From Domibacillus sp. DTU_2020_1001157_1_SI_ALB_TIR_016 (GTDB lineage: Bacteria; Bacillota; Bacilli; Bacillales; Domibacillaceae), in assembly GCF_032341995.1 (NCBI RefSeq), contig NZ_CP135438.1:930001-994000 (forward strand): a stretch of 64,000 nucleotides of DNA. Direction: 5' to 3'. The first letter of the stretch is position 1, and the number at the start of each line of letters is the position of its first letter. Made by a program: the position numbers and the translations under genes. Shown here piece by piece: positions 1-8,490 of this stretch. The notes under the pieces are model-generated. The model was not told where the DNA came from. It did no database searches and saw only the letters and a list, made by a program, of their open reading frames with translations.

Positions 1-591
1 TTTAAAAAGCTTAATACATCGCTTCTGTAAAGGTATGAGGCGGGTTTCCCAGTGTGTTTTCACTTGTATTTTAAGTTAGACCTGAATGTTCGTTGACTGC
101 ATTTTTCGTTTTATTAGAACGATAAATTGAGAGAAAATCTTTATCTTTCCACGTGGTCTTCGAATGATGTCGGTGAAAGTCTAAACTTTAAAATGTTAAT
201 GCGATCTGTTGACTTATAATGACATTTGTCTTACAATTAAACAAAAGAAAATTTAAAAGTTAATGAAACTAAGGTGATAAAAAAACACAATTACAAGTAT
301 GTAGGAAGTTAATTTGTTAAATGTGTACTTGTTTCTAAACAAATAATTAAACATGAGTTTGATCTAAATTCTTAGAAAGTTTTGAAAGAGATTACATAAA
401 GTAAAAAACCTTGTTAAGTTGGAAAAGTTCAAGCATATTATTCTTTGCTAGCTCCTAAAAAAAGGTTTTAAAAAAGAATAATTTGAAAGCGATTCCAATA
501 AAATAGTTTAATGAGAGATATTAAAAGAAATCCATACTGTATTCAATGTAACAACTTAGTTAAATCAAATAATGGATAGGAGTCGGGGTTC
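1..591. other. gene-free stretch
   Basis: I see no convincing gene here on either strand. The DNA is AT-rich with frequent stops. The only recognisable element is a cre-like site near its right end, listed separately. Confidence 0.5.
483..498. promoter_or_regulatory. cre-like CcpA site
   Basis: TTGAAAGCGATTCCAA fits the degenerate cre consensus WTGNAANCGNWNNCWW at every position. It lies about 95 bases before the Spo0E-like gene, so catabolite control of that gene is possible. Such a loose consensus also occurs by chance. Confidence 0.35.
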
Positions 592-771
592 ATGATTCTA
601 AAGAATGTTATAGATTTAAGGAAGAATATAAGAAAACATCGGCAAGATATGTACGAATTAGCTAATTATAAAGGAATAGCTCATCCCGATGTTATAAAAG
701 CCAGCCAACAATTAGATGAAGAAATTGTAAGATTACAAAAAATTATTCAGGAAATTCGTTTATTCTCATAG
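592..771 (+). CDS. Spo0E-like sporulation regulatory phosphatase
   Basis: A 59-residue protein of the Spo0E aspartyl-phosphate phosphatase family. These small helical proteins remove phosphate from Spo0A~P and so delay sporulation. The family signature is present in the middle: HPDV followed by SQQLD, with the Asp that lies in the conserved SQxLD motif, then a second helix ending in IRLFS. The length is typical for the short Rap-independent Spo0E proteins (50-85 residues). The start is the ATG behind the Shine-Dalgarno-like GGAG at 580-583. The gene stands alone, with a cre-like site upstream. The family call rests on the motif and is fairly safe; which paralogue it is cannot be said. Confidence 0.85.
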   Translation: MILKNVIDLRKNIRKHRQDMYELANYKGIAHPDVIKASQQLDEEIVRLQKIIQEIRLFS

Positions 772-1289
772 TGAACATTGCTTAAGAGGTATATCAACAT
801 ATCGATGTCTGTAAGCGTCAATTAAAGTTATGTTATGCAATGCTGAAGACACTTAATTTTAAAAAATAAGTGTATGAGTATAAGATAATGTTTAGCAAGT
901 AACTGTATCCTCAGAATAGTTAGCTAGTAGCTAATTATGTAGAAAATCATTTGATTGAACGGCACCAAAAATATTTTTACTTTATGAGCGAGTTAGTCTA
1001 AGAAGATAAATAAAAAACTTAGCCAGCAGGAGTGTACCTAATCATAAGTGCACTTAAACAAAAGTATACCTTTGAATAGGTATACTTTTGTTTTATTAGG
1101 ATTCGCATAAGTTTCGCTTTTACGCGACATTCACTTTGAGCGTCAAATACTTCACTGATAGGTTAAAAAAGTTCTAAAAAGAAAGTAAATCATTCTAAAG
1201 CGGTCATTTGCGAGACAGTACTACAAGAGTGTAAATGTTCATTTTATTTTGAATGTTGATCAATAGTTGATCGAAACGGTTGATTTGCT
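772..1289. other. gene-free stretch
   Basis: No gene is supported here. It holds the terminator at 1059-1094 and ends where the TnpB element begins. Confidence 0.45.
1059..1094 (+). terminator. intrinsic terminator
   Basis: A perfect 12-base-pair stem (CAAAAGTATACC at 1059-1070, GGTATACTTTTG at 1079-1090) is followed by TTTT. It is some 290 bases past the Spo0E-like gene, the nearest plus-strand gene. Confidence 0.7.
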
Positions 1290-1303
1290 TCATCAGTGAA
1301 CCT

Positions 1304-1332
1304 CTCCACCTAAATCAAAGATTTTGATGGAG
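1304..1332 (-). repeat. subterminal hairpin, right end of TnpB element
   Basis: Outer stem CTCCA (1304-1308) with TGGAG (1328-1332), inner stem AAATC (1312-1316) with GATTT (1320-1324). It matches the hairpin at 2898-2926 at about 22 of 29 positions. The outer stems differ by compensating changes. Confidence 0.6.
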
Positions 1333-1368
1333 CATCCCTTATCTTGAATACAGTACAGCATCAGCGGA

Positions 1369-2727
1369 TTAAGCTTCCTCCGGAGGCCCGAGTGCATGAT
1401 GGAGACTAATGAACGAAGACAAGATCTGAGATGTCCTTATTGCCAGCTCAGGAACTTTTGCCTGAAGTGACAACCATTTCGTTTCCGAAATGGATTTTTG
1501 AAAAGCTCGAATGAAATAACGGGCTCCGATATTATAAGAAGCGGACAAATCCGAATGATAGACTTTGCCTGTTGAAAATGTGGCAAGGTCTTTTTTCGAG
1601 TTTCGTTCCACTTTTCCAGAGCCGTCGAACGCCAGGGCGCTGGTGTTTCGCGGGTTGATCCGGGAAATGCGCATGCCCAGGCAGTGCGCCATTTCTTCTA
1701 CTTTGTTCTGGATACCTATTTTTCGCCACCCGTGAAGCTTGAAACGAAGTTTCCTGGCTCCATAAAACCCCTTCGGGATTTTCATCCTGCCCAGGTATTC
1801 GAATACGATGACGTCACAGCCATACTTTGACGCGAATTTAACAATTTCATGGCTGGTGTGGCAGACAATATGCTGCTGGTACCCATTGATCTGCCGCCAA
1901 AAGTTTGGCGCAGGAATGCGGCCGCTTGCCCGCTGTGCTTTCCGCAGTTTATTTGTTAACGTCTGCAGACGGTCTTTTTCTTTAGGCTGGTCAATAAACG
2001 TCCTGCCTAAGACAGTGCCTGTTGCATCAATAACGGAACAAACCGCAGAATTCGTCAGTCCAAGGTCTACCGCACACACTTTTTGTTCTTGAATAGGCGT
2101 TTTAGTTAAAGTAACTTTATTTTCATAGCTGATGGAAAGGAAGAATTTCTTTCCCCGCTTAATCAGCTTAGGGTTATGTTCTTTCCATTCCCAGACACCG
2201 CGTTTGTAGTGGTCCTGCCCTTTAAATTCGATATCTATCCATACCCAGTCATTCTGATGGAATACCTTAATTTGTGCAGTCGTATCAGATGTTCTATTGA
2301 ACATGTTTTTGCGATGAAAAACGGGGAACTCTTTATGCTTCACTTGCAGGCGCGGAGGCTGTTTCTTAAATCTTTTTCTTTCGTAAAGAGCGTACTTTTG
2401 CTCTTTTTCCCAATTTTGATAGTTAGAGCGGAAGCTCTTTACCTTGCCAAAAGCAGAAGCAATAGCACTTCTGCGGAAGTAGGATGGAAACTTGTAAAAA
2501 CGTTCGTTAAACTCTTTGTATTTCGGGAGAGGGTTTGATTTGGTTGCGTGAATCAATTTTTCCACTGCCGGCACAATCGACTTTGTTGTCAGGCGTTCGG
2601 TATCATCAAATTCTTTGTCAATGACCTCAATCACGTAAGCCAAAGCGTCATTGTAAATATCGAGCGTAGCATTGAAGATTTCCGTCTGGTTTGTAATTTT
2701 GTGCAGCAGCGACTTCGCAACTTTCAT
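1369..2727 (-). CDS. tnpB: TnpB, RNA-guided nuclease of IS200/IS605 type, without zinc-ribbon cysteines
   Basis: A 452-residue OrfB/TnpB protein. The family are RNA-guided DNA nucleases, ancestral to Cas12, that help keep the transposon in place. The RuvC-like triad is intact: Asp in AVDLGLTN (about residue 221), Glu in VFEYLGR (about 310) and Asp in YHSDLSASYN (about 393). The stretch between the last two normally holds a four-cysteine zinc ribbon (CxxC...CxxC). Here the matching region (NTSALAFDGSG to HSDLSASYNIG) has no cysteine. The ATG at 2727 is preferred over a TTG two codons upstream because AGGAGGG sits seven bases before it. There is no tnpA, so the element would need help to move. 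Nuclease activity is inferred from the triad. Confidence 0.9.
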   Translation of the reverse strand: MKVAKSLLHKITNQTEIFNATLDIYNDALAYVIEVIDKEFDDTERLTTKSIVPAVEKLIHATKSNPLPKYKEFNERFYKFPSYFRRSAIASAFGKVKSFRSNYQNWEKEQKYALYERKRFKKQPPRLQVKHKEFPVFHRKNMFNRTSDTTAQIKVFHQNDWVWIDIEFKGQDHYKRGVWEWKEHNPKLIKRGKKFFLSISYENKVTLTKTPIQEQKVCAVDLGLTNSAVCSVIDATGTVLGRTFIDQPKEKDRLQTLTNKLRKAQRASGRIPAPNFWRQINGYQQHIVCHTSHEIVKFASKYGCDVIVFEYLGRMKIPKGFYGARKLRFKLHGWRKIGIQNKVEEMAHCLGMRISRINPRNTSALAFDGSGKVERNSKKDLATFSTGKVYHSDLSASYNIGARYFIRAFQKSISETKWLSLQAKVPELAIRTSQILSSFISLHHALGPPEEA

Positions 2728-2886
2728 GACCAAACCCTCCTTTCCATTTTTTAATCCTTATGATAGGTTGATCGCATCAAAATGGAAATCAATTGTAAAA
2801 CGAAAAGAGAATCAGTATGAATGATGATAAGTAGGAAGCGGCAATCGGTATAATAAAAAGATAGAGGAACAAGAAGAATAAAGACC

Positions 2887-2945
2887 TTAGCGCCTAACCC
2901 CCGCTAAATCGGAGATTTTGAAGGGGAATGCGGCGCTAATTTTTT
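2887..2945 (-). repeat. subterminal hairpin, left end of TnpB element
   Basis: Outer stem TTAGCGCC (2887-2894) with GGCGCTAA (2932-2939). Inside it is a CCCC/GGGG stem (2898-2902 with 2923-2926) and an inner AAATC/GATTT stem, as in the hairpin at 1304-1332. A run of six T follows, so on the plus strand it could also act as a terminator. Confidence 0.6.
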
Positions 2946-2957
2946 GTTCAATTTTTA

Positions 2958-2986
2958 TTGTTTTTAAAAATGTGATATGTTATATT
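2958..2986 (+). promoter_or_regulatory. sigma-A promoter of the O-acetyltransferase gene
   Basis: TTGTTT (-35, 2958-2963) and TATATT (-10, 2981-2986) are 17 bases apart. The first palindromic operator starts seven bases after the -10 box, so a bound protein would block initiation or clearance. Confidence 0.6.
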
Positions 2987-2992
2987 GGCACT

Positions 2993-3064
2993 AAACTTAT
3001 TAAAGATGTTTAATAAGTTTTTAAATGTATGTTAATAGCTACTTATTAAACATATTTAATAAGT
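2993..3064. promoter_or_regulatory. pair of palindromic operators
   Basis: Two dyads of the same sequence. The first (2993-3020) has perfect 12-base arms AAACTTATTAAA/TTTAATAAGTTT around GATG. The second (3041-3064) has perfect 10-base arms ACTTATTAAA/TTTAATAAGT around CATA. Their centres are 46 bases apart. They lie between the promoter and the gene at 3139, which suggests tight repression by a dimeric repressor. The identity of the repressor is not shown. Confidence 0.7.
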
Positions 3065-3138
3065 TTAGGTGGATAAATTACTAGCTGCTCTAAAATCGAT
3101 GAAGAGAATGAAAGAAAAAACATGAGGAGTTATTTATT

Positions 3139-3699
3139 ATGAAAACTGAAAAAGAGAAAATGTTAGCGGGAGAAATGTACAACCCGGCTGACCCGGTATT
3201 ATCAAAAGAACGTAAGGAAGCAAGACGCAAGGTTAGAATATATAATCAAACTTTAGAAACTGAAGGAGAAAAACGGACTAAGTTATTGAAGGAGTTATTG
3301 GGTTCAACCGGAGAAAACGTATATATGGAACCAAATATCAGGTTCGATTATGGCTATAACACACATGTAGGAGAAAACTTTTTTGCAAACTTTGACTGTA
3401 CCATTTTAGATGTTTGTGAAGTGCGATTTGGGGATAATTGTATGCTTGCACCTGGCGTACAAATCTATACCGCAACACATCCACTACATCCAACTGAACG
3501 TAATTCAGGTAAAGAATATGCAAAACCGATTACTTTCGGAAATAATGTATGGGTTGGAGGAAATGCCATAATTAATCCAGGTGTAACAGTAGGAGACAAT
3601 GTTGTAATCGCATCAGGTGCAGTAGTGACGAAAGATATACCAGATAATGTGGTTGTTGGGGGAAATCCAGCAAGAGTGATTAAACACGTTGAAATATAA
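3139..3699 (+). CDS. sugar O-acetyltransferase (maltose/galactoside O-acetyltransferase family)
   Basis: A 186-residue hexapeptide-repeat acetyltransferase of the Maa/LacA/NodL group, which moves acetyl from acetyl-CoA to a sugar hydroxyl in the cytoplasm. The N-terminal helical cap ([17 protein letters not shown]) is typical of the family. The left-handed beta-helix follows from about residue 60, with the catalytic His in TATHPLH (about residue 115) and the C-terminal [10 protein letters not shown]. The length is normal. The ATG has AGGAG at 3124-3128. Twin operators lie upstream. A GntR regulator follows 44 bases later. The true sugar is unknown; family members often detoxify non-metabolised sugars. 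Confidence 0.88.
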   Translation: MKTEKEKMLAGEMYNPADPVLSKERKEARRKVRIYNQTLETEGEKRTKLLKELLGSTGENVYMEPNIRFDYGYNTHVGENFFANFDCTILDVCEVRFGDNCMLAPGVQIYTATHPLHPTERNSGKEYAKPITFGNNVWVGGNAIINPGVTVGDNVVIASGAVVTKDIPDNVVVGGNPARVIKHVEI

Positions 3700-3743
3700 A
3701 CCCCATATCTTTCTGTACATTTAGGGGTTTAAGGGATTTTTAT

Positions 3744-4454
3744 ATGATCAAGTATCAGCAAATCGCAGCGGAAATTGAAAAGTATATGGAAGAAAATGTC
3801 CTTCAGCAAGGCGATAAACTGCCTGTATTAGAAGCTTTAATGGCTCATTTTGATGTGAGTAAAAGTACGATCACGAAAGCGTTAGAGCTACTGGAGAAAA
3901 AAGGCGCCGTATTTCAAGTGAGAGGCAGCGGCATTTTTGTTAGAAGGCAGAAAAGAAAAGGATACAGGGGCCTTCTTTCTAATCAAGGGTTTAAAAAGGA
4001 TCTTGAAGGTGTTTGTCTAACCTCAAAGGTAATCGAGCTAGAAGTGATGAAGCCGACAAAAGAAGCAGCCCATAATTTAAATATTGGACTTGATGACGAT
4101 GTCTATTATGTAAAAAGGGTTCGGTATATGAACGGTCAAACCTTGTGCCTTGAAGAATCTTATTATAATAAATCCATTGTGACCTATTTAAATAAAGAAA
4201 TCGTTTCTGAATCGATTTTTGATTATATCCAGAAAGGGTTAGGGGTAAAGATCGGCTTTTCGGATGTGTATTGTCGCACAGGAAAGCTGGAACAAGAAGA
4301 GGCAAAGCATTTATGCCTGGAAAGTGAAGTACCTGCCTTTTATGTCGAAACCATTTTTCATTTAACGAATGGACAGCCGTTTAACTTTTCAAAAGCCACC
4401 TATAATTATGAACAATCCCAGTTCTTTGTCCAAACGAATAGCCCCTTTTTCTAA
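3744..4454 (+). CDS. GntR/HutC family transcriptional regulator
   Basis: A 236-residue regulator. Residues 1-70 form the GntR winged helix (YQQIAAEIEKYM, then DVSKSTITKALELLEKKGAV and VRGSGIFV). Residues about 90-230 form a UTRA effector domain with the usual EESYYN and FYVETIFH elements. HutC-type members sense small sugars, sugar phosphates or amino-sugar phosphates and most are local repressors. It follows the O-acetyltransferase gene at 44 bases and may be co-transcribed with it. Whether it is the protein that binds the twin operators at 2993-3064 is open, because those sites do not look like classic HutC sites. A terminator follows. Confidence 0.88.
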   Translation: MIKYQQIAAEIEKYMEENVLQQGDKLPVLEALMAHFDVSKSTITKALELLEKKGAVFQVRGSGIFVRRQKRKGYRGLLSNQGFKKDLEGVCLTSKVIELEVMKPTKEAAHNLNIGLDDDVYYVKRVRYMNGQTLCLEESYYNKSIVTYLNKEIVSESIFDYIQKGLGVKIGFSDVYCRTGKLEQEEAKHLCLESEVPAFYVETIFHLTNGQPFNFSKATYNYEQSQFFVQTNSPFF

Positions 4455-4507
4455 AAGTTAAAATAGGGCTGTCTTATAAGTCCCTTTTAAATAAAATCAC
4501 ACAAGGA

Positions 4508-4544
4508 GCAGGAATGGAGGTAAAACCTGCATTCTTGCTTTTTT
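4508..4544 (+). terminator. terminator after the GntR gene
   Basis: Stem GCAGGAATG with CATTCTTGC (one G-U pair), an inner AGGT/ACCT helix, then six T. Confidence 0.75.
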
Positions 4545-4650
4545 GAGGTTTTAAAAGGAAGGAAAACATAAACTCCCGCTGCTCCTTTTCTAAAATAAAC
4601 AAAAATCCTATGTACATACTTTGGGTATTAAAATTTTGTCAATCAAAAAA

Positions 4651-4690
4651 ATGGCAGCTTTCAGTAAGAAATAAAAAGCTGTCATTTTTA
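4651..4690 (+). terminator. intrinsic terminator-like hairpin
   Basis: ATGGCAGCTTT (4651-4661) pairs with AAAGCTGTCAT (one G-U pair) and is followed by TTTTTA. No gene ends just before it, so it may belong to a lost gene or be a second-line terminator for the GntR unit. Confidence 0.5.
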
Positions 4691-4803
4691 TATCTTTCAC
4701 GTCTCAAAATTATGTAAACGGGTCCTTCTAGTAAAATCGTATGGTTTTTATGTATCAAAACATTGCTTAAAATCTATATCTCATTGATTGCCGTTTATAA
4801 TAT

Positions 4804-4902
4804 ATGAGCAAGGAAGAACTGACCGAGTTAACTTCGCTGAATCTTTCTCAAAGCCAGAAGATTATCCGGGAGCTTGCTGCTATAAGAGATGTTTTTCTCT
4901 AG
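4804..4902 (+). CDS. short ORF, DUF3173/excisionase-like fragment
   Basis: A 32-codon ORF whose product (MSKEELTELTSLNLSQSQ, then IIREL) reads like the start of the small DUF3173 proteins found in integrative elements, with the typical helix-turn-helix-like LTSLNLSQSQKIIR. Those proteins are 60-70 residues long, so this would be the N-terminal half only. No clear ribosome binding site is present. It may be a remnant of a lost integrative element. The call rests on resemblance only. Confidence 0.25.
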   Translation: MSKEELTELTSLNLSQSQKIIRELAAIRDVFL

Positions 4903-4947
4903 GGAGAAGTGAACAAAGCATCACAAATGATTAAATAAAAAGATTTC

Positions 4948-4990
4948 AAGACCGCAAAGCCTTTCTCTAAGAAAGCTTTGCGGTCTTTTC
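4948..4990. terminator. strong bidirectional terminator
   Basis: Perfect 13-base stem AAGACCGCAAAGC (4948-4960) with GCTTTGCGGTCTT (4975-4987), plus an inner TTTCT/AGAAA helix, followed by T residues. Confidence 0.75.
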
Positions 4991-5434
4991 ATATTTCTCG
5001 TACTTTGATGACTGTTAACTAAGGTTTTTTCTGCAGCAATGAGCGAATGGAACAAAGAAAAAACGATGATAATAGGCATCCAAACAAGACAGCAAACCAT
5101 CTCAATAACATTGTCAGACAGGACCATGAGGTTATTAATAATTGTAGTCGTTTAATGTTATCAAAACCCATAATTTCTGAAAAAAAAAGATATATATGGG
5201 CAAAAAAGAAAACTTATATCACAAGTCAAGTGGCCTGTAATTAAGTAAAAATTATCCATATGTGATTTGAAAATGCTGCCTAAAAAGAAAGCAGCGGAAT
5301 TATATATTTTTTTAAAACAATTACCATCTTTACGGTGATGCTGATTTTTATTTCTGATGCATAAGACCTACTATTCAGCTTTGTAACTTTAAATTGCTTC
5401 TTCTGGGATGATTTTCATATTTTTTATTTTTAGA
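4991..5434. other. gene-free stretch before the siderophore operon
   Basis: No gene is supported. A weak GCTGC/GCAGC hairpin followed by T-rich DNA lies near 5275-5310. Two open frames here (plus strand from 5047, minus strand 5127 to 4921) lack ribosome binding sites. The minus-strand one also reads through a terminator stem. Confidence 0.45.
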
Positions 5435-5496
5435 TTGACTTTGATAATCATTATCAATTAACATGGAATCCGTTAACGATAATGAAAATCATTATC
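5435..5496 (+). promoter_or_regulatory. Fur-controlled promoter region with two Fur boxes
   Basis: TTGATAATCATTATCAA (5441-5457) contains the perfect 7-1-7 Fur palindrome TGATAAT-C-ATTATCA. GATAATGAAAATCATTATC (5478-5496) differs from the classic 19-base box at one position. A possible -35 TTGACT (5435-5440) and a weak -10 TAACAT (5459-5464) overlap the first box. Iron-bound Fur would therefore shut off the operon that begins at 5587. Confidence 0.88.
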
Positions 5497-5586
5497 AATT
5501 CAAGTGATATCATGTAGCCGTTTAGATTGATCAGCAAAATCTTAATCTAAACGCAGTCACCATGATTACAAATAAAGGAGTGTTGG

Positions 5587-6954
5587 ATGATGAATGCATC
5601 TGTTGGAACTTATTCAGGAAATGAAGCATTGTTATCAATGCAGGAAAAAAGGGAATCAAACGCAAGATCTTATCCACGAAGATTACCTCTTGCCATTAAA
5701 CGGGCAGAAGGCGTTTATCTAACAGACATGGACGGAAAACAGTATATCGATTGTTTGGCAGGAGCGGGAACACTGGCGTTAGGCCACAATCACACCGTCG
5801 TTCGGGAAGCCATTAAAGATTTTATGGAGTCTTATGTGCCCTTGCATACGCTTGATTTGACGACGCCAGTAAAAGAAGCATTTATTGATGAAGTATTCGC
5901 TTCTTTACCTCCTTCATTTGCTGAAAAAGCAAAAATTCATTTTTGTGGTCCAACGGGTGCTGATGCAGTAGAGGCAGCCTTGAAGCTGGTAAAAACGGCA
6001 ACCGGTAATAGAGCCATTCTTTCTTTTCAAGGAGGCTATCACGGTTCCACGCACGGTACACTCAGCATCACCGGGACAACAGCTCCTAAAAAGAATATTC
6101 ACGCACTTGTACCGGATACCCATTTTCTTCCGTATCCATATGAATACCGGTGCCCTTTCGGTGTCGGGAAAGATGGACACCGCATTGGCGCCCAATATAT
6201 TGAGAATGTACTTGATGATCCAGAAGGTGGAATTGTTAAGCCCGCCGGTATCGTTGTAGAAGTCGTACAGGGCGAAGGAGGATCGATTCCTGCTCCTGTC
6301 GAGTGGTTAAAAGAGCTTCGCCGCATTACAAAAGAACGTGATATTCCGCTGATCATTGATGAAGTACAAACAGGTATCGGACGAACAGGAAAAATGTTTG
6401 CGTTCGAGCATGCCGGCATTGAACCGGATGTTCTTGTGCTGTCAAAAGCAATAGGGGGAAGTCTTCCGCTATCTGTTGTTGTGTATGATCGCCGTCTTGA
6501 TCAATGGGAGCCGGGAACGCATATTGGAACATTTAGAGGAAACCAGATGGCCATGGCAGCCGGCCGTGCCACTTTACGCTTTGTGAAGGATCACCAGCTT
6601 CCGGAACACGCACAAGAAATGGGGGCTTACTTAACGGCCCAATTAAAGTCTATGCAAAAGCAAGTAGGCTCCATCGGGGATGTAAGAGGCAGAGGACTTA
6701 TGGTTGGTGTTGAAATTATTAATCCAGCGGAACAGCCAAACCAAATAGGAAGTTATCCGGCATACTCTGAACTTGCCAAAAAAATTCAACAAGAATGCTT
6801 GAATCGAGGCTTAATTTTAGAGGTTGGAGGGCGTTTTGGCACGGTTATTCGCTGGCTGCCGCCGCTGATTATTTCAAAAGAGCAAATCGATGACGTATTA
6901 CAGCGCTTCTATGAGGCAATCACAAGCGCTGAAGCTCAATTTGGTCTGCGATAG
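5587..6954 (+). CDS. diaminobutyrate--2-oxoglutarate aminotransferase (siderophore pathway)
   Basis: A 455-residue class III PLP aminotransferase of the Dat/RhbA type. It converts aspartate semialdehyde and glutamate to L-2,4-diaminobutyrate and 2-oxoglutarate, the first step towards 1,3-diaminopropane. The PLP lysine is in VLSKAIGG (about residue 287) and the cofactor Asp is in IIDEVQTGIGRTG (about 259). The length is typical. AAAGGAG ends six bases before the ATG. It is the first gene of the Fur-controlled operon. The ectoine enzyme EctB is a related alternative, but the decarboxylase directly after it points to the siderophore role, as in rhizobactin 1021 (rhbA-rhbB). Confidence 0.92.
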   Translation: MMNASVGTYSGNEALLSMQEKRESNARSYPRRLPLAIKRAEGVYLTDMDGKQYIDCLAGAGTLALGHNHTVVREAIKDFMESYVPLHTLDLTTPVKEAFIDEVFASLPPSFAEKAKIHFCGPTGADAVEAALKLVKTATGNRAILSFQGGYHGSTHGTLSITGTTAPKKNIHALVPDTHFLPYPYEYRCPFGVGKDGHRIGAQYIENVLDDPEGGIVKPAGIVVEVVQGEGGSIPAPVEWLKELRRITKERDIPLIIDEVQTGIGRTGKMFAFEHAGIEPDVLVLSKAIGGSLPLSVVVYDRRLDQWEPGTHIGTFRGNQMAMAAGRATLRFVKDHQLPEHAQEMGAYLTAQLKSMQKQVGSIGDVRGRGLMVGVEIINPAEQPNQIGSYPAYSELAKKIQQECLNRGLILEVGGRFGTVIRWLPPLIISKEQIDDVLQRFYEAITSAEAQFGLR

Positions 6955-6966
6955 GAGGCGGCGGAA

Positions 6967-8490
6967 GTGGAAAAGAGTTTTGGAGAATGGTTTCTTCATC
7001 CAAGCGATAAAAGCGAGAATATGTACCATACACTGATGGATAAAGCTGTCGGATTAATTGCTGATCAAACAGTAAGAACAAATCAACCTTTTTCGGGTGC
7101 CTCTCGTCAAGAGATTCAATCAGCCGTGAGGGAAATGCTCACGATCCCGGCAGCAGGACAGAAAACGGATAAGGTGATGGAAGAGATTCAAAATGTCATT
7201 GTGAAAAATTCTTTATGGGTTTCTCACCCTTCTGCCATGGCGCATCTTCATTGCCCGCCTTTAATTCCGTCTCTCGCCGCAGAAGTGATCATCAATGCAC
7301 TGAATCAATCGATGGATTCGTGGGATCAGAGCCCTGCTGCTACTTATGTTGAAACAGAGTTCATTCAGTTCTTTACGAAGCATATCGGTTACTCAGACGA
7401 GGCGGACGGTGTCTTTACAACAGGCGGAACACAATCTAATTATATGGGATTACTGCTTGCTCGAAACAAAGCATGCCAGACACATTTCTCGGTTAATGTT
7501 CAAGAGGAAGGGCTTCCGGCTGAGGCGGGAAGGCTGCGGATTCTTTGTTCAGAGCACGCCCATTTTACAGTGCAAAAATCGGCGGCTCAGCTAGGGCTGG
7601 GAACGAATGCTGTGATCAAAGTAGCGACAAATGATCAAAAGCAGCTTTGTGTAGAGGATGCCAAAGAAAAAATTGGGCACCTCAGACAACAAGGACTTCT
7701 TCCCTTTATGATTGTGGCAACCGCGGGAACAACGGATTTCGGGAGCTTAGATTGTATAGGAGATATAGCTAAGCTGGCAGCCGAGGAGCAATTGTGGTTT
7801 CATGTCGATGCCGCCTACGGAGGGGCCCTGCTGTTTTCCCATCAATACAGGAGTTCTGTTCGCGATCTATACTTAGCAGATTCAATCACAATTGATTTTC
7901 ACAAGCTTTATTACCAATCGATCAGCTGCGGTGCTTTTTTCGTCAAACATAAGCAGGACTTTCAGCAAATCGCCTTCCATGCCGATTACCTAAATCCTGA
8001 AGAAGATCACGAAGACGGCGTGATCAATTTAGTGGAAAAAAGCGTACAAACGACAAAACGGTTTGATGCTTTGAAGCTATTGATGACTTTTAAATTGATG
8101 GGAACGGACTTATTTGGGGAGATGGTGGATTATACGATCAGTCTGGCGAAGGAAACGGCCAAGCTCTTAAAAAACGAACCTTGTTTTGAGGTGCTGAATG
8201 AGCCGGAACTTAACGCCGTCTTGTTTCGCTACGTGCCATTACACCAGTGCGAGGACGAGCGGTATGTTAATGAAATAAATCTTGAGCTTCAGCGCGATTT
8301 TTATCAAAGCGGAGAACTCATTATGGCTAAAACAAAGCAAGCTGGAAAAGTGTACTTAAAATTCACCATGCTGAATCCTCTCAATACGATAAGCCATATG
8401 AAAACACATATAGAGCGAATAAAGCAAGCTGGAGAAAAAATAGAGAAAGAGCAGGGAGAGATCCGCTATGAATATTCCGTTCGTGACTAA
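6967..8490 (+). CDS. L-2,4-diaminobutyrate decarboxylase
   Basis: A 507-residue group II PLP decarboxylase (Ddc/RhbB type) that makes 1,3-diaminopropane from L-2,4-diaminobutyrate. The substrate-loop and cofactor motifs are in place: TTGGTQSN (about 151-158), HVDAAYGG with the PLP-binding Asp (about 281) and the Schiff-base lysine in DFHKLYYQ (about 313). It starts with GTG, supported by AGGAGG at 6953-6958, which overlaps the stop of the aminotransferase gene. It overlaps the following synthetase gene by 23 bases, so the two are probably translationally coupled. Tyrosine or glutamate decarboxylases share the fold, but the gene pair makes the substrate assignment strong. Confidence 0.92.
   Translation: MEKSFGEWFLHPSDKSENMYHTLMDKAVGLIADQTVRTNQPFSGASRQEIQSAVREMLTIPAAGQKTDKVMEEIQNVIVKNSLWVSHPSAMAHLHCPPLIPSLAAEVIINALNQSMDSWDQSPAATYVETEFIQFFTKHIGYSDEADGVFTTGGTQSNYMGLLLARNKACQTHFSVNVQEEGLPAEAGRLRILCSEHAHFTVQKSAAQLGLGTNAVIKVATNDQKQLCVEDAKEKIGHLRQQGLLPFMIVATAGTTDFGSLDCIGDIAKLAAEEQLWFHVDAAYGGALLFSHQYRSSVRDLYLADSITIDFHKLYYQSISCGAFFVKHKQDFQQIAFHADYLNPEEDHEDGVINLVEKSVQTTKRFDALKLLMTFKLMGTDLFGEMVDYTISLAKETAKLLKNEPCFEVLNEPELNAVLFRYVPLHQCEDERYVNEINLELQRDFYQSGELIMAKTKQAGKVYLKFTMLNPLNTISHMKTHIERIKQAGEKIEKEQGEIRYEYSVRD

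Larger units (their letters stand above)
1290..2945 (-). mobile_element. solo TnpB element (IS200/IS605 superfamily, IS1341-like)
   Basis: The element holds one tnpB gene and no Y1 transposase tnpA, as in IS1341-type members. Two hairpins of matching design flank the gene, at 1304-1332 and 2898-2926, and both sit in the same orientation. That is how IS200/IS605 ends are built: they are not inverted repeats. Exact ends cannot be read without an empty site, so the limits given are approximate. The RNA that guides TnpB would be expected to cover the 3' end of the gene and the hairpin at 1304-1332, with the guide lying just below about 1300. Confidence 0.6.

Noticed and set aside
4921..5127. 68-codon minus-strand ORF with a hydrophobic segment
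   Set aside because: No ribosome binding site, and its 3' part reads through both arms of a strong terminator stem.
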